Below, one piece after another: positions 58,741 to 64,000 of a stretch of DNA of 64,000 nucleotides. Below the pieces are notes generated by a model. The model searched no databases and was not told where the DNA came from. It saw only the letters and a list, made by a program, of their open reading frames with translations. Numbering within the stretch: position 1 is the first letter of the stretch; each line of letters opens with the position of its first letter. This DNA comes from Brevundimonas sp. MF30-B (GTDB taxonomy: Bacteria > Pseudomonadota > Alphaproteobacteria > Caulobacterales > Caulobacteraceae). The position numbers and the translations under genes are program-made. The DNA is taken from assembly GCF_004683885.1 (NCBI RefSeq), contig NZ_CP038440.1:2266001-2330000 (forward strand), read 5' to 3'.

Positions 58741-59327
58741 GCCTCCGCGCCCGTCAGGAACAACTGCTCGATCGCGCCCAGACCATCCAGCGTCAGGCGG
58801 ATGCGCACCGCGTCGGGCAGGGGTCGCTCCATCGAGGCGGCGTAGGCGGGCGCCGCCTGGCCGCCGACCATGAAGCTGACCTCGGCGGCGCGAACGCCGC
58901 GCGCCAGAATCTGCGGCGGGCCCTGCCGGGCGCCGTCCAGATGGTCTGTGAAGCGGCGCTCCAGCCGGTCTTCCACCAGCCGATACTCGACCCTTTGCAG
59001 CGACGGGCGCGGGTCTTCTCCCGGATTGGTCCAGCCGGCGCGGGTCAGCACCAGCAGCGCGTCGTCAGGGTTCTGGCCGGTCATCATCGGCTGGGCCGAG
59101 GGTCGGCCGTTGACGCCGCGCGTGCGCCGTTCGGTCGCCTGGCCGATGTCGGCGCGCAGCATGGCGCGCAGGCGCTGCAGCTCGGCCACGCCCTCGCTGG
59201 CCTGGCGCACGCTGTCGCGCGTGTTCAGACTGACCACCAGGACCGAGGCGCCTGCGCCCGCGATCAGGGCGAAGACGGCCAGGGCGACCAGCACCTCGAC
59301 CAGCGAGAACCCCGCGCGCCTGCTCAC
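58737..59327 (-). CDS. gspJ: Type II secretion minor pseudopilin GspJ
   Basis: 196-residue pseudopilin. Leader MSRRAG, then mature FSLVEVLVALAVFALIAGAG with the +5 Glu. The globular region includes LRADIGQATERR and GWTNPGEDPRPSLQRVEYRL, which matches GspJ. Overlaps its neighbours by 4 bp. Confidence 0.93.
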   Translation of the reverse strand: MSRRAGFSLVEVLVALAVFALIAGAGASVLVVSLNTRDSVRQASEGVAELQRLRAMLRADIGQATERRTRGVNGRPSAQPMMTGQNPDDALLVLTRAGWTNPGEDPRPSLQRVEYRLVEDRLERRFTDHLDGARQGPPQILARGVRAAEVSFMVGGQAAPAYAASMERPLPDAVRIRLTLDGLGAIEQLFLTGAEA

Positions 59328-59680
59328 GCCGGGCTCCGTCGGAACATCACACGCTCGCCGGCCAGCCGTCCGTCGATGCGCGCCTGAACCGAGATGCGCA
59401 GGATGGCCGGGTCTTCGGTGGCCACGACCTCTCTACTCCAGGCCCAGTCTCGGCCGGCTAGCTGATCGACCCCTTCGGTGAGGCCGACCGGGAGCGTGGG
59501 CGCGATGACGGCTTCGATGGCGCGGTTGTCCGCCACGACGCTGGCCAGGGCGCGCTCTTCCACCCGCACGGCCGAGCGCGTCGCCTCGCCCGTCAGGTGC
59601 AGCAGCGCCAGCGCCCCCAGCGAGAACACCGCAAGCGCCACCAGCATCTCCAGCAGGCTGAAGCCCCCCCGGTCAGTCAT
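59324..59680 (-). CDS. gspI: Type II secretion minor pseudopilin GspI
   Basis: 118-residue pseudopilin. Start chosen at MTDRGG|FSLLEMLVALAVFSLGALA, 8 bp inside the end of gspH; the upstream in-frame ATG at 59731 would give an overlong leader. ALASVVADNRAIEAVIAP is the GspI-type helix continuation. Small size fits GspI. Confidence 0.92.
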   Translation of the reverse strand: MTDRGGFSLLEMLVALAVFSLGALALLHLTGEATRSAVRVEERALASVVADNRAIEAVIAPTLPVGLTEGVDQLAGRDWAWSREVVATEDPAILRISVQARIDGRLAGERVMFRRSPA

Positions 59681-60146
59681 TGACCGACACCTCGCCGGCG
59701 GCGTCCACAGCCACGGCGCGTTGGACCCCATCGCGGCTCAGCACCAGACGGACCACTTCCGCCGCGCCGACCGGGTCAAAGACAAAGCGCCCATTGGCCG
59801 GCGCCAGCGTGGCCTCGACGCCCTCGGCCCAGTGCACGCGCCTGAACGGCCCCTCCGCCAGCGGCGTCCAACCCGCCTCGACGTCGAAGACGGAGAAGTC
59901 GTAGCCGGCCGCATCGACCGCCACCGCAACGGGGCGGTTGGTCAGCACGGCCTCTTCACGCGCCCGGATCAGGCGGGCGGCGAAGGCCTCGGCGTCGGAG
60001 GTGACGCTGGGCCGAGCGTCGGGCGCGGTCAGCACGACAGCCCCTGCCGCCAGACCGATGATCAGCAGGGTCATCATCAGCTCGACCAGGGTGAAGCCTT
60101 GGCGAGACGTCCGGTCACGCCTGCCAGTTGCCGATGTCGGCGTCAT
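59673..60146 (-). CDS. gspH: Type II secretion minor pseudopilin GspH
   Basis: 157-residue pseudopilin with leader MTPTSATGRRDRTSRQG then FTLVELMMTLLIIGLAAGAV, +5 Glu present. FAARLIRAREEAVLTNRPVA is the GspH/FimT signature. It starts 32 bp inside gspG; no later in-frame start keeps the leader, so the overlap is real. Confidence 0.93.
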   Translation of the reverse strand: MTPTSATGRRDRTSRQGFTLVELMMTLLIIGLAAGAVVLTAPDARPSVTSDAEAFAARLIRAREEAVLTNRPVAVAVDAAGYDFSVFDVEAGWTPLAEGPFRRVHWAEGVEATLAPANGRFVFDPVGAAEVVRLVLSRDGVQRAVAVDAAGEVSVND

Positions 60147-60612
60147 CGCCCTCGCCTCCCTCTCGGCCGTCGGCGCCGAAGGAATAGACGTCGAAGGCCC
60201 CGCCGTGCGCGCTGCGGCGACGGTACTGATAGGGATTGCCCCACGGGTCGGCGGGCAGACGCCGGACGTAGCCGCCCTGGCGATACCGGTCCGGCTGGGC
60301 CAGGTCGGCGGGCGGGCGCGTCAGGGCCTCAAGACCCTGCGCGTCGGTCGGAAAGTTCAGGTTGTCCAGGCGATAGGTTTCGATCGCCTGCTCAAGGGTG
60401 GCGATGTCGGCCCGGGCCTTGCCGACCATGGCGCGGTCCTGGCTCGGCAGGACGTTGATCGCGACCACCGTTGCCAGCAGGCCGATAATGACGATGACCA
60501 CCATGAGCTCCACCAGGGTGAAGCCTTGGCGTGATCTTGTCCGGTCGCTCGCCGCGCGGGAGCTGGCTGTTCGAGGACCGGTGCGGAGTGCGTTCAGGGG
60601 CATGGGCGTCAT
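60115..60612 (-). CDS. gspG: Type II secretion major pseudopilin GspG
   Basis: Major subunit of the pseudopilus. The ATG at 60612 overlaps the gspF stop (ATGA) and gives 165 residues with an unusually long leader (30 residues) before the cleavage site RQG|FTLVELMVVIVIIGLLATVV. A second ATG at 60603 shortens it by 3. The classic C-terminal region RRLPADPWGNPYQYRRRSAH and GAFDVYSFGADGREGG (calcium-binding loop) is present. Confidence 0.95.
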   Translation of the reverse strand: MTPMPLNALRTGPRTASSRAASDRTRSRQGFTLVELMVVIVIIGLLATVVAINVLPSQDRAMVGKARADIATLEQAIETYRLDNLNFPTDAQGLEALTRPPADLAQPDRYRQGGYVRRLPADPWGNPYQYRRRSAHGGAFDVYSFGADGREGGEGDDADIGNWQA

Positions 60613-61826
60613 CCCAGGGCCAGGGTGTTGATCTGAAGAATGGGCAGCAGGATCGACAGCACGATCAGCGCCACGAGCCCGCCCATGACGACGATGATCG
60701 CCGGTTCCAGAAGGCTCAGCATGGCGGTGGTGAAGGCGGCGAACTCCTGCTCCAGATAGTCGGCCGCGCGATCCAGCATGGGGGCCAGACGACCGGCGGC
60801 CTCGCCGGACGCGGTCATGTGCATCAGGATGGGCGGAAAAACCCCGCCGCGCTTCATGGCCGCCGACAGGCCGCCGCCTTCGCGCACGGCGTCCGCCATG
60901 GCCTGGGTCGAGGTCTGAAGCGCACGGTTGCGGACCGTGCGGGCCGTAAGGGTCAGCCCTTCCAGCACCGGCAGGCCGGCGTTCAGCATGGTCGCCAGCG
61001 TCCGCGCCATGCGCGCGCCGTGCAGGTCGCGGGTCAGCCGGCCGACCACCGGCGCCCTCAACCACCATCGGTCAAACGCCAGTCGCGGACCGGGTCGATG
61101 CAGCAGGGCGGCCGAGGCGAGGCCCGCCAGCAGCAAGGCCAGGACGCCAGCCCAGCCCCAGGTCCGCATCGCATCCGACAGGCCGATGACGATGCGCGTC
61201 AGCAGCGGCAGGGTCTGGTTCATGCTGTTGAACTGCTCGACCACCTTGGGCACCACGAAGGTCATAAGCGCCGCGATTACGCCCAGGGCGACCACCGCCA
61301 GAACGGCGGGATAGATCAGCGCCGTCAGCACGCGCCCCTGGATCATGCGTTCGCGCTCCAGCCCCTCGGCCAGGCGCTCGAGGATGGGCTGCAGCGCGCC
61401 CGAGGCCTCGCCGGCGGCGATCATGGCGCGATACAGGGGCGGAAAGGCGCGGCCCTGTCGTCCCATGGCGTCCGACAGCCGCTGGCCTTCCATGACGCCC
61501 AGGTGAACGCCGTGCAGGACCCGCTTCAGCGCCGGCTTCTCGGCCTGCAGCACTAGGCCGCGCAGAGCCTCTTCCAGCGGTGAGACGCTGATCAGGGTTG
61601 CGAGTTGCCTCGTCGCCATCGCCAGGGCGCGGGTGTCCAGGGGCCGACCACCGCGCGCTTCCGCCGCCGCCTCCTGTGCCCTCTGCGCGCCGGACCGCAG
61701 CTCAAGCGGGGTCAGTCCCTTGCGCGCCAGAGCTCGCCGCGCCTGCGCCTCGTCGGCTGCGGTCACCTCGCCGGAGACGCCGCGGCCGGATGGATCGACC
61801 GCAAGATAGGCGAAGGCCTGGCTCAT
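60609..61826 (-). CDS. gspF: Type II secretion inner-membrane platform protein GspF
   Basis: 405-residue polytopic platform protein with two homologous T2SSF domains (about 70-190 and 270-395), each preceded or followed by a hydrophobic pair (VLTALIYPAVLAVVALGVIA; AIIVVMGGLVALIVLSILLP at the end). The N-terminus FAYLAVDPSGRGVSGEVTAA is the standard GspF start. Overlaps gspE and gspG by 4 bp. Confidence 0.96.
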   Translation of the reverse strand: MSQAFAYLAVDPSGRGVSGEVTAADEAQARRALARKGLTPLELRSGAQRAQEAAAEARGGRPLDTRALAMATRQLATLISVSPLEEALRGLVLQAEKPALKRVLHGVHLGVMEGQRLSDAMGRQGRAFPPLYRAMIAAGEASGALQPILERLAEGLERERMIQGRVLTALIYPAVLAVVALGVIAALMTFVVPKVVEQFNSMNQTLPLLTRIVIGLSDAMRTWGWAGVLALLLAGLASAALLHRPGPRLAFDRWWLRAPVVGRLTRDLHGARMARTLATMLNAGLPVLEGLTLTARTVRNRALQTSTQAMADAVREGGGLSAAMKRGGVFPPILMHMTASGEAAGRLAPMLDRAADYLEQEFAAFTTAMLSLLEPAIIVVMGGLVALIVLSILLPILQINTLALG

Positions 61827-63304
61827 GCCGCCGCCTCGGCCACAGGCGCGTCCTGACGCGCGGCGCGTACGGCTTCCTCCACCGAGGTCACGCCCTCGCG
61901 CACCGCACGCCGCGCCTGGTCGCCCAAGGTCCCGCCGCCGGCGAAGGCGGCTTGGCGGATGTCGTGCTCATCCGCGCCTGCGGCGACCAGACGGCGGATG
62001 CGATCGTCGACCGCCATCACCTCGTACAGGCCGACGCGGCCGACATAGCCTGTGTTGTCGCAGGCCTCGCAGCCGGCGGGCCGCCACACGGTCTCGCCCA
62101 AGTCGATGCCCGCCAGTCGCGCCACGGCGGCGTCCGCCGGCTCAGCGCGGCGGCAGCGCGGACAGAGTCGACGCACCAGGCGCTGGGCCGCCACCAGGCG
62201 CAGGGTCGAGGCCAGCAGGAAGGATTCCACCCCGATGTCGCGCAGCCGAACCACCGCGCCAGCCGCGTCGTTGGTGTGGACGGTCGACAGCACCAGATGG
62301 CCCGTCAGGGCGGCCTGGACGGCGATCGAGGCGGTCTCCGCGTCGCGGATCTCGCCCACCATGACCACGTCCGGGTCCTGGCGCAGGATGGCGCGCAGGC
62401 CGGCGGCGAAGGTCATGCCCACACGGGCGTTGACCTGGGTCTGGCCGACCCCCTCCACCGCGTACTCGACCGGATCCTCGACCGTCAGGATGTTGCGGCT
62501 GCCGTCGTTCAGCAGCGACAAGCCAGCGTACAGGCTGGTGGTCTTGCCCGACCCCGTCGGCCCGGTGACCAGGACGATGCCGTTGGGCTCCGACAGGCTG
62601 CGGCGGAAGACGTCCAGCGTGCCGGGATCCATGCCCAGGTCGGCCAGACCCAGACCGGCCTGATCGCGGTCCAGTATCCGCATCACCACCCGCTCGCCCG
62701 CCCGCGCCGGCAGGGTGGAGACCCGCACGTCCAGCGCCCGTCCGCCCAGGCTCAGGGCGATACGCCCGTCCTGCGGCAGCCGTCGCTCGGCGATGTCCAG
62801 ACGCGCCATGACCTTGATGCGCGACGCCAGCAGCGGCGTGACCCGCGCGTCCAGCGTCAGCATCTCGCGCAGCACGCCGTCGACCCGCATACGCACGCGC
62901 AACAGCGTCTCATAGGGTTCGAAATGGATGTCCGACGCCCCGGCCCGCGCCGCCTCGGCCACCACGCCGTTGATCAGGCGGATGACCGGCGCGTCGTCGG
63001 CGCCGTCCAGCAGATCGGCTGTGGCCGGCAGGTCTTCGGCCAGGCCTTCCAGGCCGGCGGGCATGTCCAGCGACCCGGACAGACCTTCGTCGGCGTAAAT
63101 GTCCGACAGCGCCCGCTCGAAGACGCCGCGCGCCATCCGCTCGACCTTCAACGGCCGGCCCAGCGCCCGCCGCGTCTCGATCAGCGCCAGCGGGTCGGCG
63201 TCCTCGCGCAGGCCGACGATCGCGATCTCGCCCGCGTCCAGCAACACCACGCCGTGGCGGCGGGCGAAGGCGTAAGGCAGCGTCGGATTGACCAGGGTGA
63301 TCAT
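61823..63304 (-). CDS. gspE: Type II secretion ATPase GspE
   Basis: 493-residue cytosolic hexameric ATPase. The N1E/N2E region (1-130) is followed by ASDIHFEPYETLLRVRMRVD, Walker A VTGPTGSGKTTSLYAGLSLL, Asp box VEDPVEY, Walker B VMVGEIRDAETASIAVQAAL, His box STVHTNDAAGAVVRLRDIGV and the tetracysteine zinc module (RLCPRCRRA ... GCEACDNTGYVGRVGLYEVM). All catalytic parts are intact. Confidence 0.97.
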   Translation of the reverse strand: MITLVNPTLPYAFARRHGVVLLDAGEIAIVGLREDADPLALIETRRALGRPLKVERMARGVFERALSDIYADEGLSGSLDMPAGLEGLAEDLPATADLLDGADDAPVIRLINGVVAEAARAGASDIHFEPYETLLRVRMRVDGVLREMLTLDARVTPLLASRIKVMARLDIAERRLPQDGRIALSLGGRALDVRVSTLPARAGERVVMRILDRDQAGLGLADLGMDPGTLDVFRRSLSEPNGIVLVTGPTGSGKTTSLYAGLSLLNDGSRNILTVEDPVEYAVEGVGQTQVNARVGMTFAAGLRAILRQDPDVVMVGEIRDAETASIAVQAALTGHLVLSTVHTNDAAGAVVRLRDIGVESFLLASTLRLVAAQRLVRRLCPRCRRAEPADAAVARLAGIDLGETVWRPAGCEACDNTGYVGRVGLYEVMAVDDRIRRLVAAGADEHDIRQAAFAGGGTLGDQARRAVREGVTSVEEAVRAARQDAPVAEAAA

Positions 63305-64000
63305 GCGCCGCCTGCCGAAGGGCCCGCCGGCGGCAGCGACTGCGCCTCGACCGGGACAGTCGGCGCCGCGGGGCCTGGCGCCGGCCGGTCAAGCACGCTG
63401 GGCGCCGCCGGCGGCTGGGTGCGCATGTAATCGCGCAGCATCTCGTCCAGGCTGGGCTCGCGCGTCGGATCCGCGCGCAGCTGCTCGCCGCGCATATACC
63501 CCCAGCGATCGGCGGTCAGCGCCTGGGCGTCGGCCGGACTGCGGATGATGGTGGGGCGGATGAAGATCATCAGATTGGTCCGCCCGCGCTGGCGGCTGGT
63601 CGACCGGAACAGGCCGCCGACGACGGGAATGTCGCCCAGCCCCGGCACCTTCTGCACGTCCAGCCGGTCGTTCTGGTCCAGCAGGCCGCCGGCCACGGCG
63701 ATGTCGCCGTCGTCGACCACCAGGGTCGTCTCCAGCTCGCGCTTGTTCAGCACCAGGTCGGACGCTCCGGCGCTCAGCACGCCGTTGATGCTGGACACCT
63801 CCTGACGCAGGTTCAGTGTGATCGATCCGCCCGCATTGATCTGCGGCTTGACGATCAGCTTGACGCCGATGTCCTGGCGTTGGGTCGTGCGGAACGGGTT
63901 GGTGTTGCCGTCCAGCAGAGTCTCGCCCGTGGTGATCGGCACCTCCTGCCCGACCAGGATGGTCGCCTCGGCGTTGTCCAGCGTCATCAGCGACGGGGTC
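63301..64000 (-). CDS. gspD: Type II secretion secretin GspD, C-terminal part (truncated by window edge)
   Basis: C-terminal 232 residues of the outer-membrane secretin; the N-domains lie beyond 64000. Visible are TLDNAEATILVGQEVPITTG, the NPFRTTQRQDIGVKLIVKPQ strand, NKRELETTLVVDDGDIAVAG-GLL and the gate signature VPGLGDIPVVGGLFRSTSR, followed by NLMIFIRPTIIRS. A Pro/Ala-rich tail of about 60 residues follows. Overlaps gspE by 4 bp. gspC, if present, would be upstream and out of view. Confidence 0.97.
   Translation of the reverse strand, partial: TPSLMTLDNAEATILVGQEVPITTGETLLDGNTNPFRTTQRQDIGVKLIVKPQINAGGSITLNLRQEVSSINGVLSAGASDLVLNKRELETTLVVDDGDIAVAGGLLDQNDRLDVQKVPGLGDIPVVGGLFRSTSRQRGRTNLMIFIRPTIIRSPADAQALTADRWGYMRGEQLRADPTREPSLDEMLRDYMRTQPPAAPSVLDRPAPGPAAPTVPVEAQSLPPAGPSAGGA

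Overview
The window is ordinary-looking chromosomal DNA of a high-GC alphaproteobacterium. The best fit is Caulobacteraceae, probably Brevundimonas or a close relative. The evidence is a fliX/flgI/flbY-type flagellar block, a GapR (DUF2312) gene, an MreB almost identical by eye to what I recall of Caulobacter MreB, a one-cysteine DksA, and CtrA-type TTAA-N7-TTAAC boxes with GANTC (CcrM) sites beside them. This placement rests on remembered family sequences, not a search. No phage, transposase, CRISPR array or plasmid gene is visible.

Layout. 1-2.1 kb: str operon (rpsL-rpsG-fusA, minus; fusA runs off the left edge). 2.3-3.4 kb: mreB, alone and followed by its own terminator. 3.6-8.7 kb: a glutathione transferase and a VTT-family membrane protein, then plus-strand aspC, ohr, a small lipoprotein, an orphan cobS and a CsbD-like stress protein. 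8.8-11.4 kb: clpS-clpA. 11.6-13.2 kb: a lipoprotein carboxylesterase. 13.3-18.3 kb: rpsF-rpsR-rplI, a secreted Rap1a-like protein, dnaB, a cold-shock gene and alr. 18.3-22.9 kb: dksA, fliX, divergent flgI-flgJ-flbY and a degenerate GGDEF-EAL protein. 23-27.2 kb: glmU-rpiA-gor and gph. 27.2-38.4 kb: accessory and envelope genes: phasin, a SPOR-tailed D-Ala-D-Ala carboxypeptidase, a DUF2807 protein, an acetyltransferase/cupin pair, an SGNH hydrolase, an L,D-transpeptidase, DUF2336, a lytic transglycosylase and a TonB-like protein.

37.4-44.6 kb is a long minus-strand operon, glyA-nrdR-ribD-ribE-ribBA-ribH-nusB-thiL-thiO. 44.7-46.9 kb is parC. 47.0-48.4 kb holds a non-canonical tRNA-Cys-like gene, a cluster of palindromic repeats, rpmJ (41 codons), gapR and a small basic protein containing two of the repeats. 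48.6-56.1 kb carries gltB-gltD and amtB. 56.2 kb to the right edge is a type II secretion operon read gspD-E-F-G-H-I-J-K-L-M, with nearly every junction overlapping.

The most unusual items are four. First, a tRNA-Cys-like gene at 47031-47107 has an 8-nt (or 6-nt) anticodon loop and a 13-bp acceptor/T helix. Second, the riboflavin operon has three oddities: ribD lacks its deaminase half and carries an in-frame palindromic element, the GTP cyclohydrolase half of RibBA has lost its zinc cysteines, and ribH seems to start at CTG. Third, a family of 32-45 bp palindromes clusters between the tRNA and a coding region. Fourth, CtrA-box candidates lie upstream of fliX, the lytic transglycosylase and the DUF2336 gene, with a sigma-54 site for flgI. 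I did not find a wholly new defence or mobile system.
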